DNA of 64,000 nucleotides from Peribacillus glennii (GTDB taxonomy: Bacteria; Bacillota; Bacilli; Bacillales; DSM-1321): the NCBI RefSeq assembly GCF_003429105.1, contig NZ_QVTD01000003.1:1054001-1118000 (forward strand), read 5' to 3'. Position numbers and translations under genes: made by a program. This document shows positions 48,164 through 57,044 of this stretch, in pieces. Numbering within the stretch: the first letter of the stretch is position 1; every line of letters starts with the position of its first letter. The notes under the pieces were generated by a model, which did not search any database, was not told where the DNA came from, and saw nothing but the letters and a program-made list of their open reading frames with translations.

Positions 48164-48700
48164 TCATTTCGTTCCAAATACTAGTGTTACGACTATGATG
48201 GCCGCGATGATCCCCACCAGGTCAGCGAGCAGGCCAACCTTGACTGCATCCCCCATCTTTTTAATCCCAACGGCGCCAAAATAAACAGTCAAGACATAAA
48301 AGGTAGTGTCTGTACTTCCTTGAATCGTCGCTGCCAGCCTGCCAATAAAAGAATCGGGGCCATGAAACGAAATTAAATCGCTTGTCATCCCGAGCGCCGC
48401 AGTCCCCGATATGGGCCTGATAATCGCAAGAGGCAATATTTCAGCGGGAATATGAAGCATCTGCAAAAGCGGTTTTAAAAACTGGACTATGAAATCAAGC
48501 GCCCCTGACGCGCGGAAAACCGATATCGCCACAAGCATCCCAACTAAAAAAGGTATGATCGAAAATGACATTGTGATCCCTTCTTTCCCGCCTTCAACAA
48601 AAGCCTCATATGTAGGGATTTTTTTGGCTGTTCCGTAAATCAGGATAAAACAGATTAATATAGGAATCATCCAAACCGAAATCGTGGTCATCCAATGCAA
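48164..48700 (-). CDS. spmB: Spore maturation protein B
   Basis: A 178-residue membrane protein of the nucleoside-recognition (gate) family with about four to five segments. With SpmA it is needed for full spore core dehydration. SIIPFLVGMLVAISVFRASG and PLAIIRPISGTAALGM are conserved. It follows spmA without a gap. Confidence 0.95.
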   Translation of the reverse strand: MHWMTTISVWMIPILICFILIYGTAKKIPTYEAFVEGGKEGITMSFSIIPFLVGMLVAISVFRASGALDFIVQFLKPLLQMLHIPAEILPLAIIRPISGTAALGMTSDLISFHGPDSFIGRLAATIQGSTDTTFYVLTVYFGAVGIKKMGDAVKVGLLADLVGIIAAIIVVTLVFGTK

Positions 48701-49294
48701 CTATTTCACCCCATTCCGGGTACGCTTCAAATAGAAATAACGGTCAATCGCTATTGCTGCAACTGCCGAAATGGCAGTTGCGATGATTGTCGGAAAAACA
48801 ATATCCGTGGGGCTTTTTGAGTGATATGTCATTCTAATGGCGATCACAGTAGTCGGAATCAACGTTATGCTGGAAGTATTGATGGCCAGAAAGGTGATCA
48901 TCGACCTGCTAACTGTAGCCTTTCCCCCATTTAATTCTTTTAACTGCTCCATTGCCTTTATCCCGAGCGGCGTCGCGGCATTTCCAAGCCCAAACAGATT
49001 AGCCATCATATTTGAAAGGATATAGCCCATTGCCGGGTGATTCGGCGGTACTTCAGGAAACAGGCGGCGAACGAGCGGCCTGAAAAAGCCGGAAAGTTTA
49101 TCAAGCAGGCCGGATTCCTGCGCGATTTTCATCAAGCCCAGCCAGAAAACAAGGATGCTCATCAGCCCAAAGCAGAGAGTGACTGCGTCTTTTGCACTTT
49201 TGAACAACGCTTCATTCACTTGATCGATCGTTCCGTTTACCATTGCAAACAATACACCGATGACCGTCATGCCAACCCATAAATAATTAACCAT
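48701..49294 (-). CDS. spmA: Spore maturation protein A
   Basis: A 197-residue membrane protein of the same gate family; LMSILVFWLGLMKIAQESGL and NLFGLGNAATPLGIKAM are typical. Partner of SpmB in spore core dehydration. Its start overlaps the dacB stop by 8 bases, giving a tightly coupled dacB-spmA-spmB unit. Confidence 0.95.
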   Translation of the reverse strand: MVNYLWVGMTVIGVLFAMVNGTIDQVNEALFKSAKDAVTLCFGLMSILVFWLGLMKIAQESGLLDKLSGFFRPLVRRLFPEVPPNHPAMGYILSNMMANLFGLGNAATPLGIKAMEQLKELNGGKATVSRSMITFLAINTSSITLIPTTVIAIRMTYHSKSPTDIVFPTIIATAISAVAAIAIDRYFYLKRTRNGVK

Positions 49295-50441
49295 TTTTGT
49301 TTAATCCCATTGAGAAGATAAAGGTTTGCTTCCATATGGAGCCCCATGATTGCCGGCTGAACGTTTGTCTCTCTTTTCCGAAATAAATCGATCTTGTCCC
49401 AATTAAATTCTCGCCTAAATAAATCTCTGCAACCCCGACTTTCTCCGGAAAGTCTCCTTTCGCTTTCCATTCTTTTTTTAGTTTCAGAAGTTTTATTTTT
49501 ACTTTGATATCTTCCTGCTCTCTCTCGGTCAGCGGGAAGAAAAAACTGTGTCTTGTATAAACATTGCCCTTATAGGGCTTTTTCTTGACCTCTTTGATCG
49601 AACCGGCTGTTAAAATTTCCGTGTTTTTGTAATCCTTAAAGGCAGACTCGTACATGTTAATATGGTCATTCCAGTCATCCGAAGCGTTCAGCGTTACAGC
49701 GATTAAATCAAGATCATCCTTTGAAGCCGTCGTCACCAATGTCCGCTTGGCAAGTTTGGTATATCCGGTTTTCCCTCCTGTACAATACTCATAAAGCTGT
49801 GTCAAAAGCCGGTTTTTGTTCTTCCACACATAATCCCAGCTCTCCATTGAATTGGGGGCGCGGTGGACCTTTGTTCCGGAAATTTTCCTGTATGTTTCAT
49901 TATCCATCGCGTAACGTGTGAGCAATGCCATATCGTAGGCAGTTGAATAATGTTCACTGGTATTATCAAGTCCATGCGGATTGGAAAAGTGTGTGTTCTT
50001 CATGCCGATCTCCTCAGCTTTGCGATTCATCATCCATATAAATCCATCGAGGCTCCCGCCAACATATTCGGCTATGGCAACGGCCGCATCATTTCCCGAA
50101 CGGAGCATCAATCCATATGTTAAATCCTCCAGCATTATCTTCTCGCCGTTCTTTAAATATAAGGAGGACCCTTCTGTACCTACTGCCTGGCGTCCTACCG
50201 TTACCGTTTCATCAAGTTTGCCGGATTCGATTGCCAAAACTGCCGTCATGATTTTTGTAATACTGGCAATCCTGCTTTTTTCATGGGCGTTATGCTCATA
50301 GATGACCCTGCCGCTTCTCTGTTCCATTAAAATGGCGCTATGGGCGCTGATCGGCGATGCCGCATTTGTACTTGCGGGATATAGAGCAATGGACAAAAGC
50401 ATAATCAAGAATAATGGAAGCCTTCTATATAAAAAATTCAT
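49287..50441 (-). CDS. dacB: D-alanyl-D-alanine carboxypeptidase DacB (PBP5*)
   Basis: A 384-residue sporulation penicillin-binding protein that trims cortex peptide side chains and so limits cross-linking. Signal peptide ending near STNAA, active-site SITK (Ser60, Lys63), SGN in MLRSGNDAAVA and KTG in TGGKTGYTK. ATG 50441 is preferred over GTG 50453, which lies too close to its ribosome site. A sigma-E promoter consensus lies 33 bases upstream. Confidence 0.95.
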   Translation of the reverse strand: MNFLYRRLPLFLIMLLSIALYPASTNAASPISAHSAILMEQRSGRVIYEHNAHEKSRIASITKIMTAVLAIESGKLDETVTVGRQAVGTEGSSLYLKNGEKIMLEDLTYGLMLRSGNDAAVAIAEYVGGSLDGFIWMMNRKAEEIGMKNTHFSNPHGLDNTSEHYSTAYDMALLTRYAMDNETYRKISGTKVHRAPNSMESWDYVWKNKNRLLTQLYEYCTGGKTGYTKLAKRTLVTTASKDDLDLIAVTLNASDDWNDHINMYESAFKDYKNTEILTAGSIKEVKKKPYKGNVYTRHSFFFPLTEREQEDIKVKIKLLKLKKEWKAKGDFPEKVGVAEIYLGENLIGTRSIYFGKERQTFSRQSWGSIWKQTFIFSMGLNKNG

Positions 50442-50473
50442 GGATATTCCCACGTCCCTTTATGTTTTGTACA

Positions 50474-50501
50474 AGTTTATGCAGGGGGACAAGGGTTATG
50501 A
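50474..50501 (-). promoter_or_regulatory. Sigma-E promoter of dacB-spmA-spmB
   Basis: Minus-strand TCATAAC (-35, 50495-50501), 13-base spacer, CATAAACT (-10, 50474-50481); the -10 is a full match to the sigma-E consensus. The operon is sigma-E dependent in B. subtilis. Confidence 0.6.
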
Positions 50502-50516
50502 ATAAAAATAATTAAG

Positions 50517-50644
50517 AAAAAGCGGAAACTCCCTTGCAGAGGATTGTCGGCTAAAAACGCCTCCTCCCGTGACAACGTCAGCAGTCTTGCTATTTTACCC
50601 ATTATTAAGATGACCGACCGGCCTGTCAGCCAATCGGCGCTTTC
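50517..50644 (+). repeat. Inverted-end repeat family 2, copy F
   Basis: Fills most of the gap between sodF and dacB. Left end AAAAAGCGGAAACTCCCT and right end AATCGGCGCTTTC are partly complementary (GCGGAA.. against ..GGCGCTTTC). Shares its left 50 bases with copy E. Confidence 0.5.
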
Positions 50645-50661
50645 ACATCGAAAATCAAGAG

Positions 50662-51552
50662 TTAATACGCCTGCCAGACAAGCTTCCGGGCAGCCATAAA
50701 TCTATCGGTAACACGGGGCCAATTTACTACATTCCACCAATTTTCGACATAGGAGGCCCTGTTCGTCGTATATTGAAGGTAATAGGCATGTTCCCAAACA
50801 TCTAGAACCAAAAGAGGGATCGTATCCCATTGCGTGAGGTTCATATGCTTTTCTGATTGCAAAACCTCCAAACGCCTGGAACGGGGGGACCAAACAAGCA
50901 GGGCCCAGCCGACTCCCTCGACTTGTTTCGCAGCTTCACTAAAGTGTTTTTTAAAAGCCCCGAAGCTGCCAAAATCCTTCTCCAGCTGTTTAAGCATTTC
51001 ACCTTCCGGCGAACGTCCTCCGCCGGGTGCCATCACTTCCCAGAAGAGGGTATGCAGGTAATGGCCCGAACCATGAAAGGCAGCTTCCCTTTCCCAGTGC
51101 TTCAAAAGGTCGAAATTATTCGTGTCTCTGGCCTTTTTCATCATCAGCTCTGCTTTATTCAACCCGTCCACATACGTCTTATGGTGGCGGTCATGGTGAA
51201 GCCTCATAATATCGGCAGAAATGGCGGGCTCTAAGGCATCGTATGGATAAGGGAGCGGGGGTAAAGTATGCTTGCCGGGTTCGATTGATTTCATTCTTTG
51301 ATCCTCATTATGCTCCCCGCGAGCAGCCCCCTGTATTAATTGTTCAGCTTCGAAATATAGAGATTCCCCAGCCTTGCGCAATGAAACGATTTCTTCTTCC
51401 GATGCCAACCTGTCGCGAATGGAAGCGGATAGACCTTTCACCTCCTGGATGCGATGGATCAATTTCTCTCGTAACCCATGCTGGTCCAACTGCTCTGATA
51501 TACCTTCAGCCCATTGTTCTACTTGGATAGCATATTCACAGTATTCGTTCAT
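50662..51552 (-). CDS. sodF: Fe/Mn superoxide dismutase with N-terminal extension (SodF type)
   Basis: A 296-residue protein. Residues 1-95 form an extra helical, acidic domain; the rest is a full Fe/Mn SOD with metal ligands in MRLHHDRHHKTYVDGLN, HYLHTLFWE and DVWEHAYYLQ. This two-part form matches B. subtilis SodF rather than SodA (about 200 residues). ATG 51552 has GGGAG at 8 bases. It lies between ypuI and dacB, where B. subtilis does not have it. Confidence 0.9.
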   Translation of the reverse strand: MNEYCEYAIQVEQWAEGISEQLDQHGLREKLIHRIQEVKGLSASIRDRLASEEEIVSLRKAGESLYFEAEQLIQGAARGEHNEDQRMKSIEPGKHTLPPLPYPYDALEPAISADIMRLHHDRHHKTYVDGLNKAELMMKKARDTNNFDLLKHWEREAAFHGSGHYLHTLFWEVMAPGGGRSPEGEMLKQLEKDFGSFGAFKKHFSEAAKQVEGVGWALLVWSPRSRRLEVLQSEKHMNLTQWDTIPLLVLDVWEHAYYLQYTTNRASYVENWWNVVNWPRVTDRFMAARKLVWQAY

Positions 51553-51700
51553 TTCCCATTCTCCCTTCGTATGTCTCATATACGGTCTGTCCCTCCAAAC
51601 TGATCACCATTGCCTTCTGTTATGCATCCGGAAGCCCCTCACAATAAGGTAAGCATTGTATTTTATGAAAATAGGCGCCAAGAGTGAAAGATTTCAGGCA

Positions 51701-51728
51701 AAAAAAAGACGGCTTGCAGGCCGTCTTT
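51701..51728 (-). terminator. Terminator of the scpA-scpB-ypuI unit
   Basis: Minus-strand AAAGACGGC, 6-base loop and GCCGTCTTT followed by more T, ten bases after the ypuI stop. Confidence 0.85.
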
Positions 51729-51737
51729 GTAAGTAAC

Positions 51738-52226
51738 TTATTTGGATTGCATCATTTTCGTTCGGTAATCCGTTTCATAGAATGCAAGATCTTCACGCAT
51801 AGCCTGGAAACCGGCTTCGAGATCCTTTAACAGGGCCGAAATGCTTTGGGGCACTTCAAAATGGAATTTTATGGAGTTTTTTCCGGTATAGGCACTGCGG
51901 CTGTCTTCATACCAGCGGTCAGACTTTGGGGCAAAGTACTCTTCGATACATTGATGGTAAATCCTGTACAAGGTTTTTTCGGCTGCCGCTTTGTTGAAGG
52001 CCTCATTTTTAAGGACGATCTGGCATGCTTCCAGGCCCTCTTCACAGTATACAAGCAGTCTCCTAATGCTTGATAACAGCCCTTTATAGTATTGTTCATC
52101 ACCGCTTTTCTCCTGCTGCAGTTTCGATATAGTCGCCTCGTTCAAAAACTGTTCCAGCTTATCAACCGTATTTGCTAAAAAGCTCCGGACATCCTCAAGC
52201 TGAGATTTAACAATCAAATTCCCCAA
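51738..52226 (-). CDS. ypuI: YpuI family protein (DUF3907)
   Basis: A 162-residue soluble, helical protein with conserved LEQFLNEATISKL, FFAPKSDRWYEDSR-like YFAPKSDRWYEDSRSAYTG and SIKFHFEVP. TTG 52226 is preceded by GGAGGG at 7 bases. Size and place near scpB/dacB agree with B. subtilis YpuI; function unknown. Confidence 0.85.
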   Translation of the reverse strand: MGNLIVKSQLEDVRSFLANTVDKLEQFLNEATISKLQQEKSGDEQYYKGLLSSIRRLLVYCEEGLEACQIVLKNEAFNKAAAEKTLYRIYHQCIEEYFAPKSDRWYEDSRSAYTGKNSIKFHFEVPQSISALLKDLEAGFQAMREDLAFYETDYRTKMMQSK

Positions 52227-52258
52227 CCGTAAACCCTCCTTAAATCATGGTAATTTGG

Positions 52259-52669
52259 TCAATTGATGAAAGAAACACCGGGATCAAGCCTGTATTCTTT
52301 CAGTTGCCCGAGTGATTCGAACACTTCCGGCAGCTTTCTTAGATCCAGCCCGCTGAAATAGGAAGTGAATTCTTCTTTCGTATTGATGAATACCCGCTTT
52401 CGCGAGCGGAATCCAGGGTTTTTCAGCAAACAAACAAGGGCTGCGATATCATACAGAAAAATCTCCCTTCCAGCGGCTGAAAAAAGTGGGTTTCCGGAAT
52501 AAGATGTAAATTCATTTATGAATTCGTCAAAATAACGCACATATAAAACGTGGAATGTTTTTTCTTCCCCATCCTCTATGTAAGTCACCAATGACCGGTT
52601 AAAAAAATCCTCCGGGGAATTGGACTGCGCTTTCTCCAGCTCATAACCCTTGCATTCTTTAATGATCAA
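52259..52669 (-). CDS. Unrecognised protein between ypuI and scpB
   Basis: A 136-residue soluble protein (starts MIIKECKGYELEKAQSNSPE, ends YRLDPGVSFIN) without membrane segments or motifs I know. TTG 52669 has GGAGGG upstream, and the gene sits in line with scpB and ypuI at short spacing, so it is probably expressed with them. B. subtilis has no gene at this point. Confidence 0.7.
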   Translation of the reverse strand: MIIKECKGYELEKAQSNSPEDFFNRSLVTYIEDGEEKTFHVLYVRYFDEFINEFTSYSGNPLFSAAGREIFLYDIAALVCLLKNPGFRSRKRVFINTKEEFTSYFSGLDLRKLPEVFESLGQLKEYRLDPGVSFIN

Positions 52670-52733
52670 TGCAATCCCTCCGAAAATTGAAAAACATTAT
52701 TATTAGTATATTATCACAATTCAAAATAAAATG

Positions 52734-53315
52734 TTATTCGATTGTGTCGCGGAATTTTCCAAAAAAGAGATCGGCTTCCTCCTGCTCATAGCTTTCCTCA
52801 CCATTTTCGGAAAGAGGTGGAAGCTCCTCCAAGGAATTAAGCCCGAAATAGTCCAAAAACTCCTTTGTTGTACCGTAAAGATACGCCCGGCCTGATCCTT
52901 CCGCCCGGCCCACTTCCTTTACCAATACCTTTGAAACGAGTGTGGATAGGGGCCGCTCTGTTTTCACACCCCTGATTTCCTCTATTTCAGCCCTCGTTAT
53001 CGGCTGTTTATAGGCAATGATAGCGAGTGTTTCCAGCGCAGCCTGGGACAGCCCGTGTGCACCAGGAGTTTCTACAAGCCGTTTCAAATAATCCGAATGC
53101 TCTTTTTTGGTGGCAAGCTGGTAAACTCCGGCCATTTCTATAAGGTGTATCCCCCGTGAATCATCTTCATATTCAGCCATCAATGACTCGACGATATCCA
53201 CTGCCTGCATGTCTGTAATATCAAGCACCGCCGAAACCTGCTTCAGGGAAAGCCCCTCATCCCCGGCGGCAAAAAGCATCGCTTCAAGGATGCTTTTCCA
53301 ATTAATAACTTCCAA
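52734..53315 (-). CDS. scpB: Condensin accessory subunit ScpB
   Basis: A 193-residue protein with two winged-helix domains; it binds ScpA and with SMC forms the bacterial condensin that resolves replicated chromosomes. [41 protein letters not shown] and [14 protein letters not shown] are typical. Start is TTG 53315, overlapping scpA by 14 bases. Acidic tail follows. Confidence 0.96.
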   Translation of the reverse strand: MEVINWKSILEAMLFAAGDEGLSLKQVSAVLDITDMQAVDIVESLMAEYEDDSRGIHLIEMAGVYQLATKKEHSDYLKRLVETPGAHGLSQAALETLAIIAYKQPITRAEIEEIRGVKTERPLSTLVSKVLVKEVGRAEGSGRAYLYGTTKEFLDYFGLNSLEELPPLSENGEESYEQEEADLFFGKFRDTIE

Positions 53316-54069
53316 CTGCTTCTACACCATCCTTAGCTGCCACAAATATTTCTGAAAAATTGCCTTCCTGATCTACGAAAATCTCATTTAACTTCATCAA
53401 TTCAAGAACTGCCAGAAAAGTCACCACTATATGTTCTTTATCAGGGATGGGAAACAATTCATAGAATGTTTTTCTCCCGCCGAATACCCGCAGGTCGGCA
53501 ACGATTTCATCCATGCGTTTCTCTATCGACATTTCCTGGCGTGCGACCTTCGTGAATAATGGCTTTTGCAGCTTTTGGCGGCGGAGAAGTTTTTGAAAAG
53601 CCCCGAGCATATCGTATAGGCTAATGTTAAGATCCATCCTCACGACTTCGCCAGGCTGTGAAAATTCGGATAAGTCACTTGGAGGCTTGGTAAAGACAAG
53701 GTTCCGCTCTTCTTCAAGCACTTTAAATTCATTGGCTGCGTTTTTAAATTTGCGGTATTCCAGTAGCTTTTCCACAAGCTCGTCCCTGGGGTCTTCTTCA
53801 TAGCCAATCCCGTCTCCTTCATCTTCATGGGACTCCTCTTCATGCTTTGGCAGCAGCATCTTGCTTTTGATGGCAAGCAGCGTTGCGGCCATGACCAGGT
53901 ATTCGCTTGCTACATCCAATTCGAGCTCTTTCATGGCATGTATGTATCCAACGTATTGTTCGGTGATTTCAGCCATTGGGATATCGTATATATCTATCTC
54001 CAGGCGATTGATCAAATGAAGAAGCAAGTCCATGGGCCCTTCAAATGCATCAATTTTAATTTTGTACAT
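53302..54069 (-). CDS. scpA: Condensin kleisin subunit ScpA
   Basis: A 255-residue kleisin. The N-terminal [24 protein letters not shown] binds the SMC neck, the middle is acidic, and the C-terminal winged helix ([20 protein letters not shown]) binds the SMC head. First gene of scpA-scpB. Confidence 0.97.
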   Translation of the reverse strand: MYKIKIDAFEGPMDLLLHLINRLEIDIYDIPMAEITEQYVGYIHAMKELELDVASEYLVMAATLLAIKSKMLLPKHEEESHEDEGDGIGYEEDPRDELVEKLLEYRKFKNAANEFKVLEEERNLVFTKPPSDLSEFSQPGEVVRMDLNISLYDMLGAFQKLLRRQKLQKPLFTKVARQEMSIEKRMDEIVADLRVFGGRKTFYELFPIPDKEHIVVTFLAVLELMKLNEIFVDQEGNFSEIFVAAKDGVEAVGSY

Positions 54070-54279
54070 ATATAAAACCCCGCTATATATCCTTATTGCC
54101 TTTGCCGGCTACATTCGGCGGCTATACATAGTATAGTGGATTGCAGGAACTTATCCAATAGATATCGCCTTATTCAGTCTGCAAATATTTTTTCGAGTTA
54201 TCCGCCCAAACATTTTGGGCATTTTATCATACTCTGGGAATAAAACCTGAATAAATTGACAAATCGAGGAGGGCTTTAC

Positions 54280-54378
54280 ATGGGGGACAAAGACTTCAAA
54301 TATGGCGGCGGATTTGCTTTAATCGTCGTATTATTCATTTTGTTGGTTATAGTTGGTTGTGCTTGCGCTTGGTTCTAG
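54280..54378 (+). CDS. Small YjcZ-type sporulation membrane protein
   Basis: A 32-residue protein, MGDKDFKYGGGFALIVVLFI then a hydrophobic run ending VGCACAWF. The GGGFALIVVLFILLVIVG core is typical of the YjcZ family of tiny spore-associated proteins. ATG 54280 is 6 bases after GAGGAGGG, and a terminator follows. The two cysteines near the end are less usual. Confidence 0.85.
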   Translation: MGDKDFKYGGGFALIVVLFILLVIVGCACAWF

Positions 54379-54394
54379 ACGAGAAAACCAAAGT

Positions 54395-54426
54395 GGGGCT
54401 GAACATGACCGGTCAGTCCCTTTTTT
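54395..54426 (+). terminator. Terminator of the YjcZ-type gene
   Basis: GGGGCTGA and TCAGTCCC (one wobble, 10-base loop) followed by six T, 16 bases after the stop. Confidence 0.8.
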
Positions 54427-54507
54427 AATAGAAAAAAAAGAGAAGATTAGTTTCGCAGCATGAATATGTTACAATGTTGTATACATATGAAAAGGAGATG
54501 GTATGAT

Positions 54508-55044
54508 TTGAATTATCCCGGTCCATATTTATTGTATTTGGTCCATTTTCATGGAGACCGAGATTACTTTGAATGCCATGAGGTCCTCGAAGAATATTGG
54601 AAAAAGGTTGCACCCGGAGAACGGGAATCCCATTGGGTCGGGCTAATCCAGATTGCCGTTTCCTTCTATCATTATAGAAGGAAAAACATGAAGGGTGCAC
54701 TTAAGACAATGAAAAAGGCAGTATCAATTCTGGGGAAGAAATCCCTGGAAATCAAAAAACTGGGGATTAATCACGCAGAATTACTTTTATTACTTTCCGA
54801 AACGATCAATAGGATGGAAAACAGGAGTGAATACGAGAGCATTGATCTTCCGATTACCGATCCTGGATTAATGGAAGCGTGCAAGAACATGTGTTCAGAA
54901 CGAGGTTTTACATGGTGTTCAAAAAGCGATTTGGCCAATCCGCAGTTAGTCAACAGGCATTCACTGCGTGACCGTACCGATGTGATCTTGGAACGGTACC
55001 ATCAGTTGTCCCTAAGGCATGGCGGAAATGCCCGCAAAATCTGA
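54508..55044 (+). CDS. ypuF: DUF309 protein YpuF
   Basis: A 178-residue protein with the DUF309 signature YLVHFHGDRDYFECHEVLEE and HWVGLIQIAVSFYHYRRKN. The start is TTG 54508, ten bases after AGGAG; the ATG at 54502 runs into an immediate stop and the ATG at 54487 has no ribosome site. B. subtilis ypuF is on the same strand as scpA; here it faces the other way. Function unknown. Confidence 0.85.
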   Translation: MNYPGPYLLYLVHFHGDRDYFECHEVLEEYWKKVAPGERESHWVGLIQIAVSFYHYRRKNMKGALKTMKKAVSILGKKSLEIKKLGINHAELLLLLSETINRMENRSEYESIDLPITDPGLMEACKNMCSERGFTWCSKSDLANPQLVNRHSLRDRTDVILERYHQLSLRHGGNARKI

Positions 55045-55046
55045 AG

Positions 55047-55074
55047 AACCTTATTCCGTAGCGGGAATAAGGTT
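55047..55074 (+). terminator. Terminator of ypuF
   Basis: AACCTTATTCC, 5-base loop and GGAATAAGGTT followed by TATTATTTT, directly after the stop. Confidence 0.85.
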
Positions 55075-55147
55075 TATTATTTTCGCCTTAAAATATAACG
55101 TGCCAGCATGTAGTTCAGGTAATGTAGTACGAAGTTTAGGAATAAAG

Positions 55148-55239
55148 TAGAACCTATGCTCAGTACGTCGCGTCCTATATGTCTTTTACTTGTGTGACCA
55201 CATGCTGTACGCCTCAACTCTCCCTCTGCCTTCGCCTTT
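55148..55239 (-). repeat. Dispersed intergenic repeat, copy D
   Basis: Read on the minus strand it shows AAAGGCGAAGGCAGAGGGAG, GTTGAGGCGTACAG, GGTCACA, ATATAGGACGCGACG and CATAGGTTC in the same order as copies A and C. It lies between ribT and ypuF. Confidence 0.65.
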
Positions 55240-55290
55240 TAAATCTAGTAAAAATCGGTGAGTTTTTTTAATCCGCTATTTTAATTTGGC

Positions 55291-55656
55291 TTATTCAATG
55301 CCTTCGCGATGCTCCCAATCACAGTGGTCCATGAATGGAGCGGTATATTCATTGGGCTTTAATTCTTTATCAGGGTACAGCTCCTTAATAGCCTGTATCA
55401 TCCGCTTGCCTACTCCCTGATGACGGAAAGACGGGTTGACCGAAATATGCTGGATCGTTAAATGCTGCCCGTCAGATGATTTCACCCCTATGAGGCCGAT
55501 AATGTCTTCGTCCTTCCATAAAAAGAGATGCATATTTTCTTCGTTTTCGTAAGATTTCATCGTTTGCTGAAGTTTTTTTATATCTTTTTCAGTGGGCATA
55601 AACGATAAAAGGCCCATCGCAATTTTTTCATAGCTTTTTTTGTATTTTATTAACAT
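55291..55656 (-). CDS. ribT: GNAT acetyltransferase RibT
   Basis: A 121-residue single-domain GNAT protein. MLIKYKKSYEKIAMGLLSFM is nearly identical to B. subtilis RibT, and the acetyl-CoA site is SVNPSFRHQGVGKRMI. RibT is usually last gene of ribDEABH-T; its acetylation target is not established. Here it is alone: no rib gene lies upstream within 500 bases and ypuA follows. Confidence 0.93.
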   Translation of the reverse strand: MLIKYKKSYEKIAMGLLSFMPTEKDIKKLQQTMKSYENEENMHLFLWKDEDIIGLIGVKSSDGQHLTIQHISVNPSFRHQGVGKRMIQAIKELYPDKELKPNEYTAPFMDHCDWEHREGIE

Positions 55657-55767
55657 ATGTTATCCCTCGTTACAAAAGACCGTCTTATTTTGGAACGTTT
55701 TAGAACGTTTGACCGGATGTAAAATAGTTGAATGCAATTATTATCATACATAATTAGTGTTTCCGTT

Positions 55768-55884
55768 TCAATACCGCTTTAACCCGTATTCACCCTCGGC
55801 GTTGATGAAGCGATAATAAGCCAAATAAGGATCCGCGAAATCAGGCAAATGAAATTGCCGAAACGCGTTACCTGCTCCGCTCAT
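55768..55884 (-). CDS. Possible 38-residue protein upstream of ribT
   Basis: The gap 55657-56157 contains a frame MSGAGNAFRQFHLPDFADPY then LAYYRFINAEGEYGLKRY and stop. Composition is protein-like (aromatic, acidic, no rare codons), but the ribosome site is weak (AGAGAGA about 10 bases upstream). I do not recognise it. It could also be chance. Confidence 0.35.
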   Translation of the reverse strand: MSGAGNAFRQFHLPDFADPYLAYYRFINAEGEYGLKRY

Positions 55885-56046
55885 TAACAAATCTCTCTTT
55901 TCTCTAAATCTATCTTTTAGTTGAAGCGTTTTCCTGGATATTGATTATATTCTACAATAAATACCCCGTTTCTGACAAATCACGTTTACATCAATGGTTT
56001 TCCTGCAGGAAGTAAATGGTACTCTATAGTGACCGCTAAAAAATTT

Positions 56047-56075
56047 TTGAAACTAAAAGGCTTTCTGATTATACT
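56047..56075 (+). promoter_or_regulatory. Sigma-A promoter of ypuA
   Basis: TTGAAA (56047-56052), 17-base spacer, TATACT (56070-56075), 82 bases before the ypuA start. Confidence 0.65.
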
Positions 56076-56157
56076 GTTATAGATGAGGAATCTTCTTCAT
56101 TCGAAAATATGAATCTTTTTGCAATCATTTTTCGTCTTATTGTTAAGGAGGAGAAAT

Positions 56158-57030
56158 ATGAAAACTAAAATGACGAAGACATGGGTACTCCTATCCCTTT
56201 TATTAAGTTTGCTGCCAATTACAGCATTTGCTGACGCAGCCGTTGGGGATATGACCGTCACACTGGGCCAAAATTTGACCGAGGAACAAAAGCGGACGCT
56301 CCTTTCCGAGATGAATGCGCCTCAAGGAGTAGAAATCCTTACGGTGACAAATGCGGAAGAACATCAATATCTTGGAAACCATATTCCAAAACGGCTGATT
56401 GGAACGAAGGCCATATCTTCCTCTGCGATTACTCATGAAGATTCAGGAACAGGCCTGAAGGTTCAAACAAAGAATATCAACTGGGTAACCGAGGAGATGT
56501 ATATAAATGCCCTGGCTACTGCTGGAGTGAAAAACGCATCCATATATATCACGGCCCCGGTCTCGGTATCAGGTACAGCTGCGTTGACAGGGATCATCAA
56601 AGCCTATGAGGTTTCATCAGACAAGGCCATTCCCGAGGACGTGAAGCAGGCTGCCAATGAAGAAATGGTTAAAACCGCAAAGCTTGGGGATGAAGTCGGC
56701 TCTGATAAAGCAGCGGCCCTTATGACGAAAATCAAGGAAAACATGGCGGAGAACCCTCCGGAAACGGAAGCTGAGGTCCGTGATATCATTGAAACATCAG
56801 CAAAAGATCTGGGCATAACGCTTACAGACGCACAAATTCAGAGTTTGGTTGATTTATTCAATAAATTAAAGGACTTGAACATCGATTGGAACCAGGTTGG
56901 GACCCAGCTGGACAAAGCAAAAGAAAAATTGACAACCTTCCTTCAATCAGAAGAAGGCCAGACCTTCCTTGATAAGCTGAAAGGGTTTTTCGGAAGTTTA
57001 ATAGACGCAATCAAAGCTTTATTTTCTTAA
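56158..57030 (+). CDS. ypuA: Exported DUF1002 protein YpuA
   Basis: A 290-residue secreted protein with a signal peptide (cleavage near AFA-DA, residue 25). DAAVGDMTVTLGQNLTEEQK, YINALATAGVKNASIYITAP and SGTAALTGIIKAYEVSSDKA match B. subtilis YpuA; the C-terminal part is helical. ATG 56158 is 8 bases after AAGGAGGAG. Function unknown; the B. subtilis gene responds to envelope stress. Confidence 0.92.
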   Translation: MKTKMTKTWVLLSLLLSLLPITAFADAAVGDMTVTLGQNLTEEQKRTLLSEMNAPQGVEILTVTNAEEHQYLGNHIPKRLIGTKAISSSAITHEDSGTGLKVQTKNINWVTEEMYINALATAGVKNASIYITAPVSVSGTAALTGIIKAYEVSSDKAIPEDVKQAANEEMVKTAKLGDEVGSDKAAALMTKIKENMAENPPETEAEVRDIIETSAKDLGITLTDAQIQSLVDLFNKLKDLNIDWNQVGTQLDKAKEKLTTFLQSEEGQTFLDKLKGFFGSLIDAIKALFS

Positions 57031-57044
57031 CTTGTGTGCTGTAC

